A stretch of DNA of 64,000 bases, taken from positions 97,780 through 161,779 of the forward strand of contig NZ_DLFW01000045.1 of assembly GCF_002482385.1 (NCBI RefSeq), in the 5' to 3' direction. Source of the DNA: Dysgonomonas sp. UBA7710 (lineage in GTDB: Bacteria > Bacteroidota > Bacteroidia > Bacteroidales > Dysgonomonadaceae). A program made the translations under genes and the position numbers. The notes below the pieces were generated by a model, which saw only the letters and a list, made by a program, of their open reading frames with translations, was not told the origin of the DNA and did not search any database. Positions 17,471 through 24,941 of this stretch are shown here, piece after piece (positions within the stretch are counted from its first letter, which is position 1; each line of letters begins with the position of its first letter).

Positions 17471-19333
17471 CTAGAGAATAACATCAATTGTGCAATAAGT
17501 ATATTCATTGTCATTACTTTCTGTTAATACTATAGGTTCTATTTTTAGAAATTTTCCACGGACCGCTGTTGGAAACAAAATCTCCTGCATCATTGGATTG
17601 TTCTTAATATTATTAAATACACCGTTGGAAATAACAGTTTTCCATTCCATCCCGTTGAAACTATAGTAACAATTGTATCTTTGAATTGTACTTTTTTCTC
17701 CTGAGATATCCGGAGTAAACTTAAATCCCCTGATTAAGTTCTCTTTATCCATTTCGATAATTATGGGATTCCCCTTCTTTTCTGTGTAAAGTATTGTCCC
17801 GTCTTTTTTCTTTGTAGTAACGATATCCTTGGATGGCTTGATGTTGAATTTTACATTTTTTCTATTTGTCAGCCTTTCTCCTTCGGCTGTAGATGAAAGA
17901 TTTTCAGGGGCATTGTATACCTCCAGATTATTCAGTAATGGTTCGGCTAAAGATTTGGTAATGTCGATCTTTATCTTTGAAGACGAAACCTGAGGGGTGC
18001 ACAAGATTCGTTTATATCCTATCGTTGTGGCGCTGGCAAGATCATTCCATGCTTGTTCCTTGTCGTTCCAGTATTTTACGTCAAATTGAGCAATTCTTTG
18101 TCCCAAGGCAATATATTCTTGCAGTAATATTCTATTAAACATAACTGTTTTTCCGAAGTCAACTTCTATCGAGGCTGTTTTTATACCATCATCAGTAGCC
18201 CAATATGTACTTTTATCTCCATCGAATAGCTTGGAGGTTGAATACTTATCCGAATTTCCTCGGATATTACTTGCTGTGGCTTTTACGTCTTTAGCAAGAT
18301 TTGTTTGAAGTGCCTTCTCCCGGGCTTCTTTAAATTCCATGAGGCGAATGGAATCGTTTGGATGTATTTGCCCCCTTCTGTCAGGTGGAACATTAAGGAG
18401 CAGGTTGGCGTTCCTTCCTACCGAGGAGTAATATATATCCATCAGGTGCGATACAGACTTGACTTTGTCATCTGTTGCCGGACTGTAGAACCATCCGGGA
18501 CGGACAGATACGTCTACTTCGGCCGGAATCCATTCTTTACCGTCAGGCAAACCTTCGTTCAGTGTTTTTATATCCGGAGCATTTGCACCCGGAGTGTATC
18601 CCTCCGCATTTATCATCGACCAGTTTGTTTCACCGGCATATCCTCTCTCGTTTCCGCACCAACGGCATCCGGGACCCACATCACTGAATATTATGGCATG
18701 CGGATGCTTTTCGAAAACTGCTTTGTGGAACAAGTCCCAATCATATACTTGCTTAGATGTTCCATCATTGGCCCCGTCAAACCATTGTTCGAATATATCA
18801 CCATAATTGGAATGTACTTCGTTGAGGGTGTTTGCAAATATCTGGTTGTACTCAGGTGTATTATATGCAGGATGGTTCTGATCCCACGGAGAAAGGTAAA
18901 CTCCCAAAAGCAATCCGTATTTTTTGCACGATTCGGCTAAATCCTTCAATATGTCTCCTTTTCCGTCTTTCCATTTGCTTTCACGCACAGTATGAGTGCT
19001 GTATTCGCTTGGCCATAAGCAAAAACCATCATGGTGTTTGGCCGTTATTATGATTGCTTTCATTCCGGCCGCTTTAGCTGTCGCAGCCCACTGGTCTGTA
19101 TTTAGGTCGGTCGGATTAAACACTTCAGGGTTTTCCTTCCCATCTCCCCATTCCACATCTGTAAAAGTATTCGGGCCAAAGTGGATAAACATATAATATT
19201 CCAACTCTTGCCATTTTAGTTGTTGTTCGGTAGGCAATGCCCCATAGGCCATTGGTTCTTTAACTCCGGTTTTACACGAAAATAAAGTAATCAATACGAG
19301 CATGATGCTTATTAATCCGGTCTTTTTTTTCAT
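17471..19333 (-). CDS. GH29 alpha-L-fucosidase lipoprotein with C-terminal F5/8-type domains
   Basis: A 620-residue enzyme that cleaves terminal alpha-linked fucose. The lipoprotein signal ends ITLFSC (Cys20). The catalytic barrel spans about 35-350: MFIHFGPNTFTDVEWGDG, AKHHDGFCLWPS (99-110), and EQWFDGAND with the probable nucleophile Asp186. The block AEVDVSVRPGWFY belongs to the region that supplies the acid/base in the GH29-B type. Residues about 355-475 (ATASNIRGNSDKYSTSKLFD, YWATDD) form an F5/8 (CBM32-like) domain, and the C-terminal part (about 545-620) looks like a second one. It stands alone, flanked by two gene-free regions, and is not close to a sus pair. The substrate is likely host or plant fucosylated glycans. 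Confidence 0.93.
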   Translation of the reverse strand: MKKKTGLISIMLVLITLFSCKTGVKEPMAYGALPTEQQLKWQELEYYMFIHFGPNTFTDVEWGDGKENPEVFNPTDLNTDQWAATAKAAGMKAIIITAKHHDGFCLWPSEYSTHTVRESKWKDGKGDILKDLAESCKKYGLLLGVYLSPWDQNHPAYNTPEYNQIFANTLNEVHSNYGDIFEQWFDGANDGTSKQVYDWDLFHKAVFEKHPHAIIFSDVGPGCRWCGNERGYAGETNWSMINAEGYTPGANAPDIKTLNEGLPDGKEWIPAEVDVSVRPGWFYSPATDDKVKSVSHLMDIYYSSVGRNANLLLNVPPDRRGQIHPNDSIRLMEFKEAREKALQTNLAKDVKATASNIRGNSDKYSTSKLFDGDKSTYWATDDGIKTASIEVDFGKTVMFNRILLQEYIALGQRIAQFDVKYWNDKEQAWNDLASATTIGYKRILCTPQVSSSKIKIDITKSLAEPLLNNLEVYNAPENLSSTAEGERLTNRKNVKFNIKPSKDIVTTKKKDGTILYTEKKGNPIIIEMDKENLIRGFKFTPDISGEKSTIQRYNCYYSFNGMEWKTVISNGVFNNIKNNPMMQEILFPTAVRGKFLKIEPIVLTESNDNEYTYCTIDVIL

Positions 19334-20068
19334 TTTTGTGTGTTTTTAATGGACATGAATAAAGTTTATAATAATATCGTTTTTCAATGAGTTCTTAAGT
19401 TTATAAGCCAGTGGTACAAAGCAACAAAATTTTAACAGTAAGCAGAATAAAAAACTTGACAAAGTTGACAGTTTTTACTGATTTTATATCCTGCAAATTA
19501 AGAAAAGTAACAAAGGTAACACTTTTTTCAGTTAACAGTAAACAGTCATCAGTCAACAACTGGTAAGATATAAAAACTTTGCGCCTTTGCGTCTTTGCGT
19601 GAAACAAAATAAAATGCGAGCAACTTGTAACTCTATTCAAAGAAGGTAACAAAAGTAACAGAAATATCAGTTAACAGTCAACAGCTTGTATCTCGTGTCT
19701 TGTCTACTCGTATCTCATATAACTTTCAACTTACTACTCAATACTTACTACTTTGAAAAAGGTAACAAAGGTGACAGCTTTTACGCATTTTAATTATTGA
19801 ATCCTTAAACATTAAATTTTTAAATCCTAAATCCAATACTTCAAAGAGCTACAAGCTAACAGCGAAAGGCTATCGGCTACATATATAGATAAAGTTTTTA
19901 AATTCTCTAAACTTTATAAAGATAATGATAAAATAAAACAATTATGCTTTATCCTTTATATAACCATTATGAGTTCACCTATTAGTTTGATAAATCTGTT
20001 TGCTGCATATAGTTTAATTAATGCCTTTTGTTAACTTTGTAGCGATTTTGAGAAATTCAATAAATTTT
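19334..20068. repeat. Gene-free mosaic of short word repeats before proS
   Basis: Roughly 700 bp with no credible gene. It is built of recurring short words: GTAACAAAGGTAACA-type (19507, 19640, 19750), CAGTTAACAGTAAACAGTC (19530), TCGTGTCTTGTCTACTCG (19693), TTTGCGCCTTTGCGTC (19580), and AGCTACAAGCTAACAGC (19847). Several of these words recur in gaps at 27.8, 33.0, 36.2, 37.7 and 41.5 kb. A minus-strand frame here spells HAKTQRRK, a peptide I recognise as a recurrent product of translating this repeat in many genomes. The last 40 bp hold the proS promoter element. Confidence 0.6.
20032..20039 (+). promoter_or_regulatory. -7 element of proS
   Basis: TAACTTTG is an exact TAnnTTTG match 29 nt before the chosen ATG at 20069. 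It lies inside the longer open frame that begins at 20021, which argues that the upstream codons are not translated. Confidence 0.5.
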
Positions 20069-21550
20069 ATGGCAAAAGAACTAAAAGAACTTACACCAAG
20101 AAGTAAGGATTACAGTCAGTGGTACCTCGATTTGGTATTGAAAGCAGACCTTGCGGAAAACTCCGCTGTGCGTGGTTGTATGGTAATTAAACCATATGGT
20201 TATGCTATTTGGGAAAAGATTCAGAGACAACTGGACGATATGTTTAAAGAAACAGGGCATGTGAATGCTTACTTCCCTCTTTTCATCCCCAAGTCATTTT
20301 TAAGCAAGGAGGCCGACCATGTGGAAGGTTTTGCCAAAGAGTGTGCAGTAGTAACTCATTACCGCCTGAAGAACGATCCGGACGGGAAGGGTGTAATCGT
20401 AGACCCTGAAGCAAAACTGGAAGAGGAACTCATTGTACGTCCTACATCAGAGACTATTATATGGAATACTTATCGCAACTGGATACAGTCTTATCGTGAT
20501 TTGCCTATTCTGGTAAACCAGTGGGCGAATGTTGTCCGTTGGGAAATGCGTACACGCCTGTTTCTTCGTACAGCCGAATTTTTGTGGCAGGAAGGGCATA
20601 CCGCTCATGCAACAAGAGAAGAAGCTGAGGCGGAAACTGTACAGATGCTGAATGTGTATGCGCAATTTGCCGAAGAATATATGGCAATGCCTGTTATTAA
20701 GGGTGTAAAATCGGCTTCGGAACGTTTTGCAGGAGCAGTAGATACATATACTATCGAAGCTATGATGCAGGATGGTAAGGCTCTGCAATCAGGTACTTCA
20801 CACTTTTTAGGGCAGAATTTTGCCAAAGCTTTCGATGTGAGGTTTGCAGATAAGGAAGGCAAAATGGAACATGTATGGGCTACATCGTGGGGAGTTTCTA
20901 CCCGTCTGATAGGTGCTCTGATAATGGCGCATTCAGATGATAACGGTCTGGTGCTTCCTCCAAAGCTGGCTCCGTTTCAGGTTGTAATTGTTCCTATCTA
21001 TAAAGGAGAAGAACAATTAGCCCTTATCAATGAAAAAGTGGATGGTCTTGTAAAATCGCTGAAAGCATTAGGTATCAGTGTTAAATATGACAATGCCGAT
21101 AATAAGAAACCGGGGTGGAAATTTTCGGAATATGAACTAAAAGGTGTGCCGGTACGTCTGGCAATGGGTGCGCGCGATATGGAAAACAATACCGTAGAAG
21201 TTGCCCGCCGCGACACATTGACAAAGGAGACTGTGTCGTGCGACGGATTGGACGCATATATTAAAAATCTGCTGGACGAGATTCAGGCGAATATATATAG
21301 AAAGGCTTTCGACCTTAGAGCTGCGCAGACCATCACTGTCGATTCTTATGACGAATTCAAAGAAAAGATAGAAGAAGGTGTCTTTATTCTTGCTCATTGG
21401 GATGGAACAGCCGAAACAGAAGAAAAGGTGAAAGCCGAAACAAAGGCGACGATTCGCTGTATTCCACTCGAAGGGGATAAGACTCCGGGCAAGTGTATGG
21501 TGACAGGTAAGCCATCGGCTCAGCGGGTTGTATTTGCACGCGCATATTAA
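20069..21550 (+). CDS. proS: Prolyl-tRNA synthetase, short (eukaryote/archaeal-like) type
   Basis: A 493-residue class II aminoacyl-tRNA synthetase charging tRNA-Pro in the cytosol. The start MAKELKELTPRSKDYSQWYL is the usual one; an in-frame ATG at 20021 would add 16 poorly conserved residues and overlaps the promoter. The catalytic core carries RPTSETIIWNTYRNWI (motif 2 region), RLFLRTAEFLWQEGHTAHAT and LQSGTSHFLGQNFAKAF. The anticodon-binding domain follows (about 290-400), and the C-terminal domain ends with KCMVTGKPSAQRVVFARAY. There is no YbaK-like editing insertion, as expected for this type. Its cognate tRNA gene lies 3 kb upstream. Confidence 0.97.
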   Translation: MAKELKELTPRSKDYSQWYLDLVLKADLAENSAVRGCMVIKPYGYAIWEKIQRQLDDMFKETGHVNAYFPLFIPKSFLSKEADHVEGFAKECAVVTHYRLKNDPDGKGVIVDPEAKLEEELIVRPTSETIIWNTYRNWIQSYRDLPILVNQWANVVRWEMRTRLFLRTAEFLWQEGHTAHATREEAEAETVQMLNVYAQFAEEYMAMPVIKGVKSASERFAGAVDTYTIEAMMQDGKALQSGTSHFLGQNFAKAFDVRFADKEGKMEHVWATSWGVSTRLIGALIMAHSDDNGLVLPPKLAPFQVVIVPIYKGEEQLALINEKVDGLVKSLKALGISVKYDNADNKKPGWKFSEYELKGVPVRLAMGARDMENNTVEVARRDTLTKETVSCDGLDAYIKNLLDEIQANIYRKAFDLRAAQTITVDSYDEFKEKIEEGVFILAHWDGTAETEEKVKAETKATIRCIPLEGDKTPGKCMVTGKPSAQRVVFARAY

Positions 21551-21569
21551 GCAATTATATAACTTATTT

Positions 21570-21616
21570 AAGCCTTTGAGATTCTGATAGCAGAATTTCA
21601 AAGGCTTTTGTTTTAT
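21570..21616 (+). terminator. Terminator after proS
   Basis: A long stem, AAGCCTTTGA and ATTCTG (21570-21586), pairs with CAGAAT and TCAAAGGCTT (to 21607), followed by TTGTTTTATC. Confidence 0.85.
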
Positions 21617-21705
21617 CTGTTTTCATGAAATACGCAATCAAACATTAAGCAATGCGGATTGAATTACGTGCTTTTTTTTAGATTTCCTTATTTTTTTCGA
21701 AAACC

Positions 21706-21731
21706 TGTAACGTTTTATTTTTATATACGTC
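21706..21731 (+). promoter_or_regulatory. ECF-sigma-type promoter of the first DUF3836 gene
   Basis: TGTAAC (21706-21711), 16-nt spacer, CGTC (21728-21731), followed by ATATATAATAGAAA. The same bipartite element stands before the second paralogue at almost the same distance from the start codon. The layout matches the general ECF pattern (an AAC-containing -35 and a CGTC -10) rather than the housekeeping TAnnTTTG element. Confidence 0.6.
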
Positions 21732-21798
21732 ATATATAATAGAAAGCGCTTCGATAAAATTCAGTAAAAGGAAATTTTAAACCAAAAAGAGTGTAATC

Positions 21799-22200
21799 AT
21801 GAAAACAATATTTTTATCCATTATATTAGCTGTGTTGTTCTCTGTAACAAATCTATATGCCGGCGAGCCGGAACCTAAAGTTTTTACCAATGTAGAACCT
21901 ACCGGATGGGGTACATTGAAAGAATATACTTACTTTGATGATAGCGGTCTGCAAGCTGTTAAGAAGGAAGTTTGCAGTTATGATAAATCAGATAAGCTAT
22001 TCAATAAGACAATTTATAAGTGGGATGGTGATTCCGGATGGACAAACTTTCAGCAATATACTTACGAATACAACAATAATGGGCTGGTGGCTAAAATAGT
22101 TCGTGCCGACTGGAATAAAAAATCAAAGAGCTGGTCAGCTAATGTCAAAGAATTTATTCATACCTATAACTCCGCAGGCGAATTAATTGCCATAAAATGA
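21799..22200 (+). CDS. DUF3836-like secreted protein, paralogue 1
   Basis: A 133-residue exported protein of unknown function with a signal peptide (MKTIFLSIILAVLFSVTNLYA). The mature part has repeated strand-like units of the form YTYFDDSGLQA, TIYKWDGDSG, YTYEYNNNGLVAKIV and FIHTYNSAGELIAIK, which recall the DUF3836 family and, loosely, RHS/YD-type repeats. It shares signal peptide, layout and promoter with the next gene, so the two arose by tandem duplication. The ECF-type promoter suggests induction by an envelope signal. No catalytic residues are recognisable. Confidence 0.7.
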   Translation: MKTIFLSIILAVLFSVTNLYAGEPEPKVFTNVEPTGWGTLKEYTYFDDSGLQAVKKEVCSYDKSDKLFNKTIYKWDGDSGWTNFQQYTYEYNNNGLVAKIVRADWNKKSKSWSANVKEFIHTYNSAGELIAIK

Positions 22201-22219
22201 TAATAAAGAGAAGTCACAG

Positions 22220-22262
22220 CCTTTGGCAGTAATGGTAACATGCTGTCAAAGGTTTTGATTTT
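22220..22262 (+). terminator. Terminator after DUF3836 paralogue 1
   Basis: Stem CCTTTGGCAG (22220-22229) with CTGTCAAAGG (22243-22252), nine pairs plus a wobble, followed by TTTTGATTTT. It shows the two paralogues are separate transcripts. Confidence 0.75.
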
Positions 22263-22410
22263 CCGGTGATTATCTGTTCAGAATATATTTTTTATTTTAT
22301 GTAGTATGTATAACATAGTATTGTTATATGTATTTTATTATGTATTGTATATTACATTTGATTATTAGTGATTTAAATATTGTTAAATGAAATATTTTAT
22401 TGAAATAATC

Positions 22411-22437
22411 TGTAACTATTATCATGCCGGTTGCGTC
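22411..22437 (+). promoter_or_regulatory. ECF-sigma-type promoter of the second DUF3836 gene
   Basis: TGTAAC (22411-22416), 17-nt spacer, CGTC (22434-22437), followed by ATATTAATAGAAA. The element ends 53 nt before the ATG, against 53-54 nt for paralogue 1, whereas the flanking DNA is largely diverged. Confidence 0.6.
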
Positions 22438-22502
22438 ATATTAATAGAAAACGATTAAAAATCGAAAAGAAATAAATAACAATAACTATAAAAGATACAA
22501 TC

Positions 22503-22949
22503 ATGAAAACAATTATTTTAACTTCAGTCCTTACAGCTTTTTTATCAGTAACAAGTCTTTATGCAGGTGAACCTAAAACAAGAGTTTATAGCAATGAAGA
22601 AATCTCTGCAACAGGAGTCGTTAAAGAACTTATCTCTTACGATATGGAAATGGGCAGCCCGTTAGATAAGACCATATATTATTATAATCAAGACGGCCTT
22701 CTTCAGAAAAAAGCCCTTTATAAATGGGATGGTAATACCGGCTGGATAGGTAGTCAGAAATATGATTATGAATGTAATGGTGACGGAAAGATTATAAATC
22801 TTATCTATACAGAGTGGAATGATAAATTGAATACCTGGTCTTGCCGTTCGGAACAGCTGGTTCATATATACGACAGTGAAGGAGAGTTGCTTGCTACAAA
22901 GCAAATCCATATAAATAACGATACAAATTATCTCATGTCGCAAAAATAA
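22503..22949 (+). CDS. DUF3836-like secreted protein, paralogue 2
   Basis: A 148-residue exported protein, tandem paralogue of the gene at 21799. The signal peptide MKTIILTSVLTAFLSVTSLYA is followed by the same mature start (GEP). The same motif series follows: IYYYNQDGLLQ, ALYKWDGNTGW, YDYECNGDGKIINLI, LVHIYDSEGELLATK. It is about 15 residues longer at the C-terminus. Function is unknown. It has its own ECF-type promoter and a strong terminator. Confidence 0.7.
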   Translation: MKTIILTSVLTAFLSVTSLYAGEPKTRVYSNEEISATGVVKELISYDMEMGSPLDKTIYYYNQDGLLQKKALYKWDGNTGWIGSQKYDYECNGDGKIINLIYTEWNDKLNTWSCRSEQLVHIYDSEGELLATKQIHINNDTNYLMSQK

Positions 22950-22976
22950 GCGGTCTACACTCTTTCTCTATATATA

Positions 22977-23028
22977 AAAGCCCTGTTCCCCGGATGAATA
23001 ACGGGGGACGGGGCTTTCCCCTTTCCGT
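22977..23028 (+). terminator. Terminator after DUF3836 paralogue 2
   Basis: AAAGCCC (22977-22983) pairs with GGGCTTT (23011-23017), with an inner CCCC/GGGG stem. A pyrimidine-rich tail follows. Confidence 0.7.
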
Positions 23029-23076
23029 TGTCCGAAAAAATATGTAATTTTAAGGATTATATCAATGTTATAACTG

Positions 23077-23919
23077 ATGACTGACACAACGAATATAGGA
23101 CTAGTATTGGAAGGCGGTGGTATGCGCGGGGTTTTTACTTGTGGTGTGCTCGACTATTTTATGGATAATAACATAACGTTTCCATATGCAATCGGGGTAT
23201 CTGCGGGTGCATGCAACGGACTGTCTTACATGTCAAAACAGCGGGGACGTGCCAAATACAGCAATATCGATTTGTTGGCCAAATATAAATATATAGGATT
23301 CAAGCATTATATCAAGAAGCGCAATATCATGGATTTTGACTTATTATTCCATGAATTCCCCGACAATATAATTCCTTACGATTATGAAGCCTATTTTTCT
23401 TCTCCTGCCCGTTTCGAAATGGTGACGTCCAATTGCCTGACGGGAAAAGCGGAATATTACGAAGAGAAAAGCAATAAGGAACGTGTTATAGACATTGTTA
23501 AGGCTTCGAGCAGCCTGCCTCTGTTATGCCCCATCACATATGTAGACGATATTCCGATGCTCGATGGAGGTATCTGCGATTCTGTACCGGTTGCCCGGGC
23601 AATGGAACAGGGATACAGCAAAAATGTTGTGGTCCTTACGCGTAATAAAGGCTATCGTAAGGAAGGCAAGGATATAAAAATACCTTCTTTCATATATCGT
23701 AAATATCCGGCTATGCGTGAGGCATTAAGTAACCGGAATAGCTTGTATAACGCCCAGCTCGATTTAGTTGATAAACTGGAAGAAGAAGGGCAAATATTCG
23801 TCATCCGTCCGAAAGAACCCATATTGGTAGACCGCATCGAAAAGGATGTGGATAAGCTGACTTCTTTATATGAGCAAGGGTATGGATGCGGAAAGGATAT
23901 CTATACTATGAATCTTTAA
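23077..23919 (+). CDS. Patatin-like phospholipase family protein (YjjU-like)
   Basis: A 280-residue cytosolic or membrane-associated lipid acyl hydrolase with a Ser-Asp dyad. The oxyanion loop GGGMRG lies at residues 13-18, the nucleophile elbow GVSAG at 40-44 (Ser42), and the catalytic Asp163 in MLDGGICDSVP. The N-terminal start TNIGLVLEGGGMRGVFTCGV is typical of the YjjU group. No signal peptide or membrane helix is evident. It has no clear operon partner; a weak AT hairpin with a T-run lies at 23920-23950. Confidence 0.92.
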   Translation: MTDTTNIGLVLEGGGMRGVFTCGVLDYFMDNNITFPYAIGVSAGACNGLSYMSKQRGRAKYSNIDLLAKYKYIGFKHYIKKRNIMDFDLLFHEFPDNIIPYDYEAYFSSPARFEMVTSNCLTGKAEYYEEKSNKERVIDIVKASSSLPLLCPITYVDDIPMLDGGICDSVPVARAMEQGYSKNVVVLTRNKGYRKEGKDIKIPSFIYRKYPAMREALSNRNSLYNAQLDLVDKLEEEGQIFVIRPKEPILVDRIEKDVDKLTSLYEQGYGCGKDIYTMNL

Positions 23920-23986
23920 ATAAAAAATACGCTTACCTTATTGTTTTTTTTAACATATATCTACAAATCGCATTGTTACTTGTAAC

Positions 23987-24004
23987 TTCTTTTGTACAAA
24001 AGAA
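23987..24004. promoter_or_regulatory. Perfect 18-bp palindrome upstream of the Nudix regulator
   Basis: TTCTTTTGTACAAAAGAA is a perfect palindrome 164 bp before the regulator gene. It lacks a T-tract and may be an operator for the Nudix-type regulator, though its distance from the -7 element (24134) is large. Confidence 0.4.
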
Positions 24005-24133
24005 TACTTAATGTATTTAGTACAATATGGATGGTATTCTTATTGTCTGATGTATGATATTTAAATGTCAGTATTACAAATATTTACGATAATATTTTAT
24101 TCTGAAATATTCTAATATGAAAATATTATTCGT

Positions 24134-24141
24134 ACTTTCGT
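24134..24141 (+). promoter_or_regulatory. Candidate -7 element of the xylose cluster
   Basis: TACTTTCG differs from TAnnTTTG at one base and lies 26 nt before the ATG at 24168. Confidence 0.35.
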
Positions 24142-24167
24142 GCATCACATTCTATGATTAAGATACC

Positions 24168-24884
24168 ATGAAAGCAAATTTTATCCATACATATGTATCA
24201 GTAGACTGTGTTGTCTTTGGCTTTGAAGACGATCAGCTAAACATTCTCCTTGTTCAGCGTGGTGCTGATAAAAAGGGGGTGAAGGATCTGAAATTACCCG
24301 GAAGCCTTATATATAACGAAGAAGATGTAGATGATGCCGCTCACAGGGTTCTTTTTGAATTGACGGGAATCAAACGGATGTCATTGAAGCAATTCCGCTG
24401 TTTCGCCTCGCCCGATCGTACAAAGAATCCGGACGATGTAAAATGGCTCGATGTAGCCTATCAGCCCAATATAAACAGATTGATAACCGTTGCTTATCTC
24501 TCTCTTTGCAAGGTAGACCGGAAACTCAACAATATATCCAAGTATAAGCTGACAGAGTGGTGTCCTATCAACAAGCTGCCGCAAATGCCGTTCGATCATA
24601 ATCAGATTGTGAAGGAATCCCTCACCGAGATCCGCCAATGGATAGAATTTGATCCCGCAATTGTTTTCGAACTACTCCCTCAGAAATTTACAATAAGCCA
24701 GTTACATAAATTGTATGAGGCAATCTACAATAAAGCGATCGATATACGCAATTTTCATAAAAAGGTAGCTGCAATGCCGTATGTTATGGCATTGGAGGAG
24801 AGGCAGAAAGATGTTTCTCACCGGGCTGCCCGCTTCTATAAATTCGACAAAAAGGAGTATAATAAAAGAAAGACTAGTATATAA
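24168..24884 (+). CDS. xylR: Nudix-fold transcriptional regulator of xylose use (NrtR/AraR family)
   Basis: A 238-residue protein with an N-terminal Nudix-like domain (about 8-140) and a C-terminal winged helix (about 150-225, LLPQKFTISQLHKLYEAIYN). The Nudix box is degenerate: LPGSLIYNEEDVDDAAHRVL then FELTGI, so the REUxEExGU core has lost its catalytic glutamates and hydrolysis is unlikely. In Bacteroides, homologues of this architecture sense sugars and control arabinose or xylose genes. It stands directly before xylB, xylA and xylE on the same strand, which points to a xylose regulator. The gene symbol is assigned by context. Confidence 0.85.
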   Translation: MKANFIHTYVSVDCVVFGFEDDQLNILLVQRGADKKGVKDLKLPGSLIYNEEDVDDAAHRVLFELTGIKRMSLKQFRCFASPDRTKNPDDVKWLDVAYQPNINRLITVAYLSLCKVDRKLNNISKYKLTEWCPINKLPQMPFDHNQIVKESLTEIRQWIEFDPAIVFELLPQKFTISQLHKLYEAIYNKAIDIRNFHKKVAAMPYVMALEERQKDVSHRAARFYKFDKKEYNKRKTSI

Positions 24885-24900
24885 TCTGCCTCTCTGGCTA

Positions 24901-24916
24901 TTCCCCATCTGGGGAA
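24901..24916 (+). promoter_or_regulatory. Small hairpin between xylR and xylB
   Basis: TTCCCC/GGGGAA around ATCT, without a T-tract. It may trim or attenuate the transcript between regulator and kinase. Confidence 0.3.
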
Positions 24917-24941
24917 CAGGGGGCTAATAATTTTGAAAAAC

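Noticed and set aside
19401..19652. 83-residue minus-strand frame in the fucosidase-proS gap
   Set aside because: It translates word repeats, including the well-known phantom HAKTQRRK; not a gene.
20021..20068. N-terminal extension of ProS
   Set aside because: The extra 16 residues overlap a TAnnTTTG element, and the family normally begins at MAKELKELTPRSKDY.
17050..21550. tRNA-Pro close to proS as a functional pair or T-box system
   Set aside because: They are separated by a minus-strand fucosidase and 700 bp of repeats, with separate promoters and terminators; proximity is probably chance.
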